Shown here: positions 25,200 through 37,300 of the stretch, one piece after another
Layout of the letters: each line of letters opens with the position of its first letter
Position numbering within the stretch: position 1 is the stretch's first letter
Origin: Phoronis australis
Taxonomy: Eukaryota; Phoronida; Phoronidae
Assembly: GCA_002633005.1 (NCBI GenBank)
Contig: NMRA01000434.1
Coordinates: forward strand, 264,001-328,000
Direction: 5' to 3'
Length of the DNA stretch: 64,000 bases
Translations under genes and position numbers: made by a program
The notes under the pieces: generated by a model
The model's input: the letters and a program-made list of their open reading frames with translations, nothing else
The model's database searches: none
Told to the model about the DNA's origin: nothing

Positions 25200-28100
25200 T
25201 TACAAATCAAGTGTGTCATCAGAGGTCAAACAAGCATCTAGATCAAACTCGTCAAAAAACTTGTCTCCTTTGGCTTGATTGGCAAAGATTTTATTAACTT
25301 CACTAAAATGTCTCTCCACACTGTTTCCATTGTTGTCCTTACGGGGATCTTTGATGCGCGATGTTAGCGCAAAATCCATCAAGTCTTCCGACAGTACGTT
25401 GTGCACAGAATCATTGCATACAATGGCTGGCGCTGGTCTCGTGTTCTGGGGCTGGTTATCCGGAGTGGGTGAAGACTGTCGTGATGATATGGCCGATGAT
25501 ACTGGAGAGCCAGAGGCGCTGGATGGAGCAGAACTGTCTGTGCCAGGCCTGCAATGGAGGGAAAATGTCTGAGAACCCTGATATAAAACAATAAGCTGAG
25601 GAATGTGCGGGGAACGATACAAGATTGACAAATATACATTACACAAATTTCTTGAGACTTTAACTTTTGCAACTTGCATTGTAATCAAAGTTCGCTGTAA
25701 CCAAATCAATTTGCATGCTTTACAGTTGGTATTCCATTTGTAGAATAGAACATAAAAAGCAAGCGAATGTCATAAACCAGACGCATTGCAGCAACACAGT
25801 TTGATTATTCTGTAAAAGTAGCGCCGAGGTATTCAAGCCAGGCCTACTATTCTAAAGCTGTTTTAAGACCACCTTCCGTAAAAACAAACGAACTTCAATG
25901 ACTGGTCTCATTGTTTTTTAAGACCATTTGTCTGGTTGCAACTAATGGCATTAGTCATTTATCTATCCCAAAAATCACCTCTAATCTGAGTAAGGAACAA
26001 TTTGAGACCAATTTCATAGCAGTAAATAGAACTGATCAAAACAGATGGGTTTACGGCCAGTCAGTACCTCCTGGGGATTCTCTGTTTCTCGTTGGCTGGA
26101 TCCCAGGCATGTAACTTGATTCTCCACAGACGCACTTGTTGATCCCACGACCTGCGACTGCACTTCTTGAACTTGTTGGGAGTTCGGGGGTGACAGGCTT
26201 GACGCTTGATCCTGAAAAAGTAAAAGAATTTTAATTGTATTGGTTTTCTAAAATATCAAATCGTTTTAGTTTTCATTTCACTTTTTCCTGGTTTTATAGC
26301 CCTTCATGCAAAAGCGGAAGAATTCTAAAAATTCCTAATAGTGTTTAGGAGGAAAATGCACAAAGCTTGGTATGTCCGATCAGCCATTTCCAGGCTTATG
26401 ACGTTCCAAATTTAGCAAATTTGGACCTACATAACCTTAACAAATCTAGATAAGGTCACACTACTATCTGACACCCAGACAATGCTGATATAAAAGAATT
26501 TTCAAAGCAATTAAAATTCTTAGGGCTGTTCCAGCAAAATCTGTGTGGGAGGGGGGGGAAGGCAACTGAAATAAAAATTTATGGGTGGTTGCGTTTGAAT
26601 TAAATTCAAAATGGCTGGTGTTCGTACTTCAAAAAAATAAAAATTTACAGGTCATTGTTGTTTCATTGGGCCATAAATGTTTGATGGTGGGTAATTTTAG
26701 TAAATTTTATAAACAATCCGCACAGAATCAAAAACTGAAACAAAAATGCAACTTGCAAAAAGCTCCGACTTTTTCACTCCCTCCGATCTCCTCATCGGCA
26801 TGTCCATAACACCATTTAACCACAGGTGCTCGAATTTGTCAACGGCTAATAACCATATATGAGAAACATATGTTTTCTTAGTAATGAATGACGTTAGTGG
26901 TGATGGAGGAACAGATAAACTCAAGCGCCTGTGCAGTCAACCACAAGAACAAAAAAAAATTATGGGTGGTTGCATTTCAAACTTATAAAAAATAACGGGT
27001 GGTAGGCTGAAGAAATAAATGAAAAATATGGGTGGTGGGTGCGAAAAAAGGTGCCTTCCCCCCCTCCCATACAGATTTTACTGGAACAGCCCTTATGACT
27101 GTTCCAGTAGAATTGAGACAAAAAAGTATGTTTAATTTGTGACCAGCTGTTTGCAGAGTGGGATGGATCTTAATGACAGCAATGACACTACACTATAAGC
27201 TAGCATTCTTATAACCCTCTACGATAACATTGCAGGAAACCGTTCGCAACTACAACCATTTCCATGAGGAGTGTACTTCCTGACCTACCAAAAAAATGCC
27301 ATATTTTTTGTCTTTTCACAACATCACCATTCTTATGACGTGAAAAACGTTTGTTAGCAGCAAGCCTCAACACTTCCTTCACAAAACTGTACATTTTGTT
27401 GCTCAATTATGAAAATGCCGATAACTGTGAACAAGCCCTAATATAGTCCCCAACAGCAGCAATGCCAAACATTAAATACACATCCAAAGAAAAAGGACGC
27501 TTTGAATCATGCTGACAAATATAATTTAGAAACTATCATATTTTTCATTTTAGCAATTTCAGTCTCAACACTGCTGACATACCGTGGCACTTGTTTGGAG
27601 TAGCTATCGTAGCTCAGAGTATTCTTGCCGTAGTCAATCTGTTTCTGACGACGCATCAACACCCCTTCATCAGTCTCCATGTTGGTGTCCTTGCGCCCAC
27701 CATCTGATGACTCAGACTTCAAGTCAAGCTTCCTCTTGTATCTAATTACATAACAACTGTATCATTGTGGAGCATGAAATTAGGCCAATTATGGTAATTC
27801 TCCACTTATTTTGCACAAAATTAATTACCAAACATTTTTCTATTTTAAAAAGGCTGATCACCTTGCGCCAAATACTGGGAACATTTATCATTTCTGACAT
27901 CTACACAATGGAACGCAACTTATCGGCCATATTGTGCACTAAATAGATGAAGAATTACCCTAAATGAGTAATAGTTGGATGTAACATGTCTGTGTTTTGA
28001 GAACCAGTTTGATGCGCGTTATTCAGTGGAGAAAACTGGTTCTCAAAATTTGAGCAAGTTATATCCGACCATTACCCCATAAATGAATAATCAAACATAA

Positions 28101-30464
28101 CACGCTAAGTGTTGTATCGCATAAATATCCCAATTTTAGTGACAAATAGAAATGGTAGTTTAAAATGGAATAGGCATTTAGCACACGATTCTATATTGAT
28201 GTACTTTAAGTACACTAAAGGTTTCAAAATCCAAAAAGAATGCTCACCACAGTGAGTTGTTTTATGTTCACAAGTCAACATCAATTGATTACTGACACAT
28301 TAACCTTTTATTTAAGCATTCATAAGCACATCTAGTGCAGTAACACAGTATTTATGAACTGAGGAAACATTATAACGGTTGTTGTTTGGAGACCCACTTT
28401 TAAGAACAGAAGTATCAGCGATGCCAGATATACAGCTAACCTGTGTAAATCTTTTTTAGTCTGCTCAAGTCCATTCTCATACTCCTCTACCTGGTCAGCC
28501 CAGCTGGATGAGCGATTGAACAAAGGGCGCACCTCAGGTGTGTACCTGGACACAGTAACACATAGTTTATAACAAGGACACGTTGGCACATTGCAGCTTA
28601 TGAAAACAATACAAAAGGAGAAACAGAAGTCTTTCTTGATCAACAGCGGTTGCTGGGGGGTTGTTGGATTGGCTCAAAAACTCCACATGGCCAAGAAATC
28701 TATGGCAGCAAAATTTGTGTAGTTTCCAAAATCCATGTAGTTGTACAAAGAAAACAAAAATGTCTACGGAAAAAGTGGCGTAGTTTCCTTCGCAATTTGT
28801 TGGACATGGTTCTGAGGTCAAGAACGCAGAACAAAATGCTTTCTACTAAGTAATTTACTTTTGCTCATATCATAAGAAAACAATCATAAACCTTCTCCGT
28901 CAAGTATGTTTTCAAAATGTGATTTTTTTCTGAACATAATTAGTAATAGCAGGTGCCTCCCTCATCGTGTTCATCATTGAAAACTCACCTATTGTTTCCA
29001 AGGTCAGGATATTCTGCATCATCCAGATGTTTGGTGGTGGTGGGTGTGACTGGCTTCCAAGATTGACGTTGCCCTGACAATGACCTGTTAGACCAAAATA
29101 GAAATCATGCAGGGGTTTGACATCCTAAAGGCCACATAAAAAATAAACATGCTTATTGTCACTGCCAACACCTAAAAAATTGCACTGCTGTTTTTTTATA
29201 TTTTAAGAAAATTCTGTTTGCAAGCGTCAGTAAAATATGTTTGCAGAATGAGGAAGTACTTGTACAGAGTATGGAAATTTATCTGTCAGCAGATTGTGCA
29301 GTGGCAGAGTGCACGTCATCTAGGTATATATGAAAAGGTACAAGTCATACCGTCTGTAAGCTGGGAAACATTCTGTAGAACCGAATCTCGCAAAAAATGT
29401 AAGAGCATGCAAGACTTTGTGGGATATTGCCATATGTATAACAAGCAAAGCGAAACGTGTCTAGGAAATTCTACTATGATCTTGGCCATTTAGTTTACAC
29501 CGATGCGGACGCAGGGGGGGGGGGGCTGCGTGATACTCAAGCATTTAATAGCCTTTCAGGGGACATAGGCCTATACGGAAGACTTCACCATGAGGGTCTG
29601 TGACACCACTTCTAGCTTCTAGCAATGTCAATTTCTGGATGAGCTCTGGACAATAAAATGTTTATTTTTTACCTTGTCAGTTGCCACACAAGATGTGCAT
29701 CCAATTACACATACAAAGGTTAAACTGGCACAACACAATATCTGTGTGATAACTTATGCTAGTTGTATTTGAGCAAGTGCAGTTTGCACCCACATCAACT
29801 TACCCCAGTGCAAATGTCTACATGAGCAGGCTGTGCCGGCAGTGTTCAGAAGTGGTGATTAAGTTTAAATACATGGACACTAAAAATAATAACTCCAGTT
29901 GATGGGAACTAGTTTTCACTGAATAACCCTTTATTTTGCAGTTTAACTTCATTGCACGGTATACCTCTTTTCGACCTTTTCACTTGTTTGCTGGTTGTCC
30001 TTGGGAGGCCTTAAAGGACTTCTTAGTGGACCCAGGTCGTTGTCTGCTTCATATTTGTGGTTTGGATATCTACAAAAAATTGCCATTAACTAGGACCAGT
30101 ACTATCATGAAATTTCAGTCATCAAACTGATTACTCTCAGACATTAATTATTCTAATTAATGTGCCTTTGCACTTAATTTTCTTGTGCAGTTTATTCTGT
30201 ATAGTTGTTTTTTGTGCTTTCAAATTCAATAACTATAAAGATGTGCTCACGTTGATAGGCTACTGAACACCACTATATGCACTGGTCAACAGATTAGGCC
30301 TAGGTTACTTACTCATTGCGTTCACTTGAGTAGGGACTGCCGCGGCGCCTAACGTTTCTTCGGTTTCGCGAGAATGAGTTTCTCTGTCGACTGTTCTCAC
30401 TTTCAGATCGCGAAATTTTCTCCATTTCCTGGGCCTTTGAGAGTCGAAGAGGTTTGCTGGACAT
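25200..30464 (-). CDS. SLBP: Histone RNA stem-loop-binding protein (SLBP), 7 coding exons, 369 aa
   Basis: Exons in transcript order: 30464-30313, 30069-29965, 29084-28989, 28545-28441, 27741-27583, 26211-26068, 25548-25200. All introns are GT-AG and the 1110 nt close in frame. SLBP binds the 3' stem-loop of replication-dependent histone mRNAs for processing, export and translation. The RNA-binding domain (~176-246) reads [20 protein letters not shown], then a Tyr-rich segment to KQVPR, then [19 protein letters not shown] and LHAWDP. This includes the TPNK loop whose Thr is phosphorylated in known SLBPs. Upstream, YTPEVRP followed by YKRKLDL resembles the TTP site and KRKL cyclin-docking motif that drive cyclin A-dependent degradation of human SLBP after S phase. 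The C-terminus [11 protein letters not shown] matches the conserved acidic tail. The final acceptor is placed at TTGCAG before 25548, because the earlier AG at 25578 breaks the frame. Exon 2 is supported only by splice sites and phase. The gene is divergent from CDC25. Confidence 0.95.
26523..27092. mobile_element. 570-bp MITE with TTA target duplication in SLBP intron 5
   Basis: The left end GGGCTGTTCCAGCAAAATCT, then GTGTGGGAGGGGG, is matched in inverse by the right end ending ...TACTGGAACAGCCC. TTA flanks both ends (26520-26522, 27093-27095). GGGTGGTTGCRTTT subterminal repeats occur on each side. A 3-bp TTA target is usual for PIF/Harbinger. No transposase. Confidence 0.85.
27963..28078. 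repeat. ~110-bp palindromic element, copy 1 (SLBP intron 4)
   Basis: TTTTGAGAACCAGTTT pairs with AAACTGGTTCTCAAAA, and the outer parts (AATAGTTGGATGTAAC against GTTATATCCGACCATT) extend the stem. The core also occurs at 41904-41955, so this is a tiny dispersed foldback family. Confidence 0.8.
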
Positions 30465-30581
30465 TCTTGTCGCTTTATATAAAAATAAGATTTTGCAAAA
30501 AAGTTAAACTAAACGTGTTTTAACAGGTTAAGGTTATTTGAGAGAAATGACAAGGAACCGCGGGCATCCAAACAAAACGGA

Positions 30582-30593
30582 TTTCGCGCCAAA
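30582..30593 (-). promoter_or_regulatory. E2F-type site upstream of SLBP
   Basis: TTTCGCGCCAAA fits the TTTSSCGC consensus and reads as an E2F site on both strands. It lies about 118 bp upstream of the SLBP start codon. SLBP is S-phase regulated in animals, though largely after transcription. Confidence 0.6.
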
Positions 30594-30940
30594 CTGGAAC
30601 GACCTTGTTACGCATGCGCGAGCACTTAGATTTGTCCCAACAATGACTATCGGCATCAGTTTGCTTGTTTCTGAAATCTAGGATTGAATTTGCTTCATGT
30701 AAGTATTTATTTTCATTTTCTGCGATGGTGCATTTGTCTGTAACACAATATTCAATATAGAAAGGGCGGTACACACTGGTAAAACTGGGTTTCTTACAAA
30801 TACATCACTGCGCATGTGCAGCGTGGGTGCCATCGATTTGTTGTTTTTCAAATGTGGCGGCGGGGCGCTAGGCTGCAGATAATTTCCAGCAAGTATCTCA
30901 GTTTTGTGTAAAGCTACTGTTCGTGGCCTCTGCTTTGCTC

Positions 30941-31014
30941 GCGGGAAGTACTTTGAAATTCAAACGCTCTACTGGTCATGTTGTCTTGAGTGTTGATGTT
31001 CAGAAAGCGGGAAA
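30941..31014 (+). promoter_or_regulatory. E2F/CDE-CHR-like cluster upstream of CDC25
   Basis: GCGGGAA at 30941-30947 is followed six bases after GCGGG by TTTGAA at 30952-30957. This resembles a CDE/CHR tandem of G2/M genes, whose usual spacing is four. A second, perfect E2F half-site GCGGGAAA lies at 31007-31014. The cluster is 320-390 bp upstream of the CDC25 start codon. Confidence 0.45.
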
Positions 31015-31333
31015 CTTTGTAATTTCTGACTCGCGCAACACACGTTTCACAAGAATCCGGAAATTTTCTTTGTGAATATCCGTCTCAACTTGCATTCAAC
31101 GAAAGTCATACATTTGTCGGTATTTTGGTCTGATAACAAGCATTGTTTGTACAGTGAGTTACACGTGATGGGCCAATGACAGTGGGTGAAACTTGAAGCT
31201 AATCGAAGAAAATTGTTTACAAAATTGGTAAGACTGAACTCTAAACTGAACTCGGACAATTTGCTGGAGACAACCCGTTGCGGCGGCTAAGCTACTGATG
31301 CAAGTTTTGTAAGCTAATGCAGTTAGTGAAGAC

Positions 31334-34300
31334 ATGGAAGGTGTTGATAACGTGGAGCACATGGCGGACACTGTTATAACTTCGGCAAACCAAGCCTCTG
31401 CAACCACAGGACCATTGACGCTACAGATAAAATTTTCCAATTCATCTATAGAAAGGGACACTATTTATTCACCAGTCACAGATTTAGCCCACAATTTCAG
31501 CGAACATCTTACAACAAGGTAAGTGTGTAATATAATGATGGCAAAAATATTCATTCTGCATATTTGTTGTAAAATTGTCTTTGTTAAAATTTGATACTAG
31601 TAGCTTGTTGGGTTTTGTAAGTCTTGAGAAGTTGACAAAGAACCTTCAATAGATTACTGCTTTAAATTTGAGCTAAACCAACTTGACATGGATGTTGTCA
31701 ACTTGTAATCATTCTTTTTTGTGTTATCGTTCTGTTTTAATTTCATTTTTCTTGTTTATTTCAGGAATGGAAGTTTTGATACTCCGAAACGTAAACTGAG
31801 TCTTGGTTCTATTGGTGACACGCCAACTCCTGTGAGACCTTCGTCATTTAGATCACAACTTCATAGACCCCCATCAGTGGACCAAGGTAAGCAATTCAAG
31901 CATATTGTGTGCATATGTGCATTTATTACCTAATGGCACTCTTAAAATTAAAACTGATCTCTCCAAAGAAGAAAGCCATCAAAGTAATATTTGTTTGGCT
32001 CTCATGAACACTTTCAGCTTGCCTCATCAACTAAGCTTAAGACACTTTTTATTGAATATCACAGAAATTTAAATTTGGTTAGTGTCAGGTGCTTGACTTT
32101 GATGTTATTGATTGATTATCCTATTATGTTTGTTTCTTTCATTAAAACGTATTATTTCTCTACTTTTTATGACTTTGTCAAAGATATGTCATTGACAGAA
32201 TACTGTGAAGTCTCACCAATTTTGCACATGTAATATAGCGGACAAGTGAAGTTTTATTTTCTCAGTTTTTCATCAAAAAATATGTTGAAACAAATCTATG
32301 CTTTACCATGTTGAAATGAACTGTATCATAGCTACCGTAAGACAATATTTTAAAAATTGTTTGTATTTGCAATATTGTGGCTAAATGACATTCCATTTTG
32401 AATTATCTGTAGGAGTGGCATGGTTGCTACTGATCAGGACAGATTGCTTGATAACACTATTAATGTTACGCCCACACTTGTTGGGGAGTGGTTGTCTGTT
32501 CAATATTCTATGTTGATTCTTACGGGAGAGCGTTGCTTTTTTATGTTTGTAAATAGAAACGTTTTTTTGTGGATCCAAATTTCATCATTTTGAACACTAT
32601 TTGCTTCACCTTTTTATTTTTTAGCATTGAGCTCTGATAAATTCAGTCTAAAGCGTCACAAGACGTTAGCAAATGGTAGATAAATTATTGAAGTTACTTG
32701 AAAGTAGTTTGTGATCCACATGTTTGTAACAGAGTAACAAAGTATTACAAAAATGTTTTGTTACCGTGAGTCCTGTGTTGATATGTCATCACATATATGA
32801 TAGCACTATGGGCTGCAGTGCATGGACTTGACAACTGCCTCTTTGATGTTTTAGGGTGCTTCGTAGATACACCGTCGCCCAGCCCATCAGAGGACTCCAC
32901 TTCACCATGTGATGAGTCCCCGTACAGGTTAGTTCAGCTTCTCTCTCAACTCACTAAAGCCTGTTAATTCAGTTCAACTATCCTTGGTTATAAATGCAAA
33001 TAAACATTTTTGTGATGTGCTCATTCAAGCGGCACGGTTGCCTTCAGCTAACTCTCTTTTTTCTTATTTTGCATTATGATTGAGCTTTGCAATAATTGTT
33101 TCTTTCAGTGTTTTTGCCGTGTGTGTATAACAAGGCTTGGAATTTTCCTTTTTTAAGAAGATCTCTTTTTGGCATTGACCTCCTCTTATTTGATTTCCAA
33201 TTTCCTCTTTCATCTTGTTTATCATTATTTTGACTTTATTCATGCAAAAACGTTTATTTCATTTAAATTTTACAACACAAAAAGTATTTCTATCACACAA
33301 GCCTATTTATTTGTGGAGAGATTTATTTGTGGAGAGACATAACCTGGAAAATTGTCCTCTTTTTGTCATTGGTCATTCCAAGCCTGGGTATAACTCTGAG
33401 TGTTTTTAACTAATTCTTTTCTTGTTCGTCTTGTTTTCATATTCTTTATCAAATGGCAACGTATAATCAAGTGCTCATCACATGTTTTTAGGGTAACTGC
33501 ATAGTACAAATCAGGCTACGTATGGAGTGAAATTTCACTTGTGGAAAATCAATTAATATTTGAGACAAAAATAATTGCCAACTTTACCCTTTCTTTGTCT
33601 TTGTTTTTCAAGGTCTTTTAACACTGTTGCTAACTTTTGCTATGACAGTATTTATAATATATTTCTTTCTCAAAACAGCACCAAAAATATGCTAAAATAC
33701 TTTACAAATATGCCCAATATCTTAACTCTACACATTTGGAATTTTTTAGCAAAGTGAATTTGTGGATATCGAGTTCATATTCCATTTATTAAGAAAAGGA
33801 CTAACCTTGGTATCTGAGTTTTTGTTATGCAACTATAAATCAAATGCTTAGCTTGTAAAAAATACTATTCAAAACTTGTGGTATTTTTTGTGGTGAAAAT
33901 TTTGACAAAGTAAGGTATCATTTGTCTACCACATTTTGTGTTCAATAATCAAGAAGTTGCTGTAATTATGAGAAGTTCCTTTGGTACTGATTTCTGTAAA
34001 ACTAATTTTATTACGATCTTTTAACATCAGAGAACAGCTGCTTGGTCAGGTATGCGGGGTAAACTTCACATGCACCTTGTTCAGTGCAAACAAAAGGCAC
34101 ACGCCTATGTATTATAGACTGTGGTTATGTAAATATGTCACCATTAATGCACAGCTTTGGAGTGCTATTGTGTGAGTATATGTTTATGAAGGTCAGGGAA
34201 ATTCAAACTTGTTTTACCAGCTGCTCAGTGCTAAGAGGGGAACATGTAATGAAAACAGGAGACGTTAGGACCCCCATTGCAGCTCAAAGCATTCATGAAT

Positions 34301-37300
34301 TTGAATTTTTAGTCAACATTGTGAAGTCTGGGCATTGCATACATAGATTTCTGGTTCATGGGCAATTTTACCTGAATATTTTCCTGACTATTGATTACTT
34401 TTTAAAAATGAACCTGTATAGTCCTGTTCGTGTAGCTTGCGTAATCTGAGACTTTTTGAGTATTGTCATCAGACGTGAAGACTGGCTCATCATATTACAA
34501 TAAGCTTTGACTTGTCGCTTGAGTCGCACAAGGAACATAGTTGGTACATCTAGAATGACTGCAGATGTTTATTTTGTAGTTAATCATTCTACATTTCCAT
34601 TCATTTAATCTTCTGATTTAGCTACGCACATTTGAAAAATAATCTGCAAAAATATCAGCAGAAAAGAAATGTTTCATTAATTAGTGTGATTTTGGAATGC
34701 CAGGAAGTTGTCTTTGATTGTATAGTGCTAAGTTTGATACTTGATTATTCAAAATTTTTGGCCTTACCGTTCACAAAGTTAGGCATGCACGGTTAGGTTG
34801 TTTTAATAAGCAATACTAGTCTTAACTTTTTCTAAGTAAGATAATTCTTCATGTGTTTACCACACTATATCGTGTAAGTGGAATGTTATTTTGTTGAATT
34901 TCTCAACATAAACGTAAACATATGTATGCAAAAATGGCATAATTGGTTCTGGTTCATCGCGACGCATTTTAAAACTATCTTGAGGTAGTTTGGGTATGTT
35001 CCTTCATGATACTCCAGCATTCTTTCGTATCGGCTTTTTTACTGAAATGCCGAATACAATTGATAAGTGAAACAAAGAAAAGGTACATGAAATCTACCCT
35101 GGTATTGAGAACAAGTTTAGGTGCAATTTATTATTGGATCACACAAAGTTATGAAAAAGATGGCAAATAATTTTTATCTACTACAGTTCAGATCGAAGGA
35201 AAAGTGGTTTGTAATGCCGTGTTTTTCAAAAATTTCCTGAAGGGAGATCTTCCAGGCACCCACTTCGGCACCCACAAAGACCTTTTTCTTGTTTTCTGCT
35301 GTTTCGTTTCTCAACCTATTTTTCGTGACTTTCTGCATCTGTTTAAAAAAGTCACAGACCAGGGGTCTGTTCAAAGAAACTTACTTAAGTTCATTTTTGA
35401 CTTAAGTTTAAGATTTGTCTTAACTTTCAAACTTTGAAACTTCCACGTTCGGCAAGTTAGTCAAAATTAAGACAAAACTTATGTCAAACACTTGGTTTTG
35501 AGACAAATTTAACTTTTATTTAAAAGTTTAATAAACTTCAAGATTTGTCTTAGCTAAGTCAGTTTTGTTGGCACGGGCCCCAGAACTAATGTTATGCATT
35601 TTTATTCGTAGCTCATTGATACCCTATTTAAAAATGGAAATGACTATTTTGGATGCACTGTTTCCTTTTGCAGCTTTACCAGCTTAGCCACAAAGAACAG
35701 TGAGGGGTTAAAGTCACCAAGGTCAAGGTGAGTTGAGGTCATGCCCTCTGGGCTTCTATTCAGGAGTAATTATGACATGGGCTTATGATGTCATTAGCAT
35801 GCACAAGCTGTTGTGTTCAGATTTAGGCAGGAATTTTAGAATCAGCTGGTGATGTCATTTGGATGTCCTCTGGTCAGGAGCTATTGTGTTGGGCATTTTG
35901 GCGGGAATTTTGAAATCAGCTGATGATGTCATGACAGATGTGCAAGTCTACTGCCATCTGTCATGGGGGGGAGGGTCACATGTTCCTTTGTTCCTTTGCC
36001 TGTTGACATAACTCCACATGATTGGAATTAAGTCAGGCTTGACATAATGCTCTGTAGTTGACAGTTAATGGCCTGGTGTCACACTGTTGAATTGAAATTG
36101 AAATCTTTAATTTCAGGGCTGTAATCTTGTGTGCAGCAGTTTGTATTGTTCTTTAATGACTTGAGTGTTTTGCTAATGTTGCTGGTTCTTATAAAGGATT
36201 GTACTAATGTAGGACAGTTTGAGACCCAGTACAGTAGACAGTGAAATTTCATTTTGTGGAATTTCTCAACAAAAGTGACTATTGAGAAACAGTTCTTTGT
36301 ATTAACATAGTTTTTGTGATGTAATTGTCAGCAAACAACGTTTGGTAAAATATTGAGCATTTGTGCAGTGTAGTGAGCCTCTGAAAAAATTCTACTTTAT
36401 TCATTTTTGACTGAAATTGAAAAAAAATCCGTAGAAAGTTTATGAAAGTAGTTGGACAGGAGAACTCATGCTCAAAATGTTACAACAAATTTATACGTAA
36501 ATAAACTTTGTCACCTAATCACAGAGACTCGTGTTAGTCCACTGTTTTAATTTTATATGGTTAGACCATCGGCACACACAGTGCATTGACCCTTTGTTTA
36601 GTTTTCTTGTATACTGGGGATCTGTTTCATGAAAAATGAGTTAACACTTAGAACACACTTAGAACAAATATTTGGACTTACACTCCCACTCCACGATTTC
36701 AGAATAAAGGTTTAGCCATATAATTATTAACACATAATGGCCTAGAAATAATATTTATAATTAATCTCTGCAACTAGAAGTAATGGCTATATTCTCAGAG
36801 ACTTTTACTTTTGCTGGAGTGGGATTTAATTATTTTTCAGAAATAGTTGTATGAAATGATACACGCAATTTGTGAGTTACATCTTAAGTCACTTTTCATG
36901 AAACTGACCCCTGATCACCATGGGGGCCTTTTAACTCACAGGCTAATAGCTGGTTTCTTGTTCACTTGAAGGGCAAGAAAGAGTGCCTTCCGCAGGTTCA
37001 AATCACTTCCTGTAAGTCAGATTTATTTCTCATTATGTTAAAAAGTATTTCCACTGCTCATGTGTTTATAACTTTAAAGTTAACAGTTCAATCGTAGTTC
37101 AGTACTGCTCTGCTGATTTTACCTGTAGTTGTTATACTTTGTTGAAAGTTTTATTGTGTTGGGGATTTTCTGATTGATTGGTTAGTCAACAGCTTAGAAG
37201 GTCAGCTGACTTCGCCTAGTTTATGAGCAGAGGAAAAATCCTGTGGTTGAGAAATATTGGGAACTCACAGTAAACGTTTGTGTTGAATGAATTAAACAAT

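Larger units (their letters stand above)
30465..31333. promoter_or_regulatory. Divergent SLBP-CDC25 intergenic region, candidate bidirectional promoter
   Basis: The two start codons are 869 bp apart and face away from each other, so this stretch holds both promoters and both 5' UTRs. CpG-containing motifs are denser here than in the AT-rich surroundings. Seen: TTTCGCGCCAAA at 30582-30593 (E2F type), CGCATGCGCG near 30611 and TGCGCATGTGC near 30809 (NRF1-like), GCGGGAAGTACTTTGAA at 30941-30957 (E2F/CDE followed by a CHR-like TTTGAA), GCGGGAAA at 31007-31014 (E2F type) and a CCAAT box at 31173-31177. Such sites are typical of S and G2/M genes. Promoter activity itself is inferred. Confidence 0.7.

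Noticed and set aside
25379-25577. Alternative SLBP last-exon frame from the AG at 25578
   Set aside because: Joined to the exon ending at 26068 it hits an early stop and loses the conserved [11 protein letters not shown] tail. The AG before 25548 keeps the frame.
31159-31461. 100-residue minus-strand open frame over CDC25 exon 1
   Set aside because: Antisense to the real first exon; no homology.
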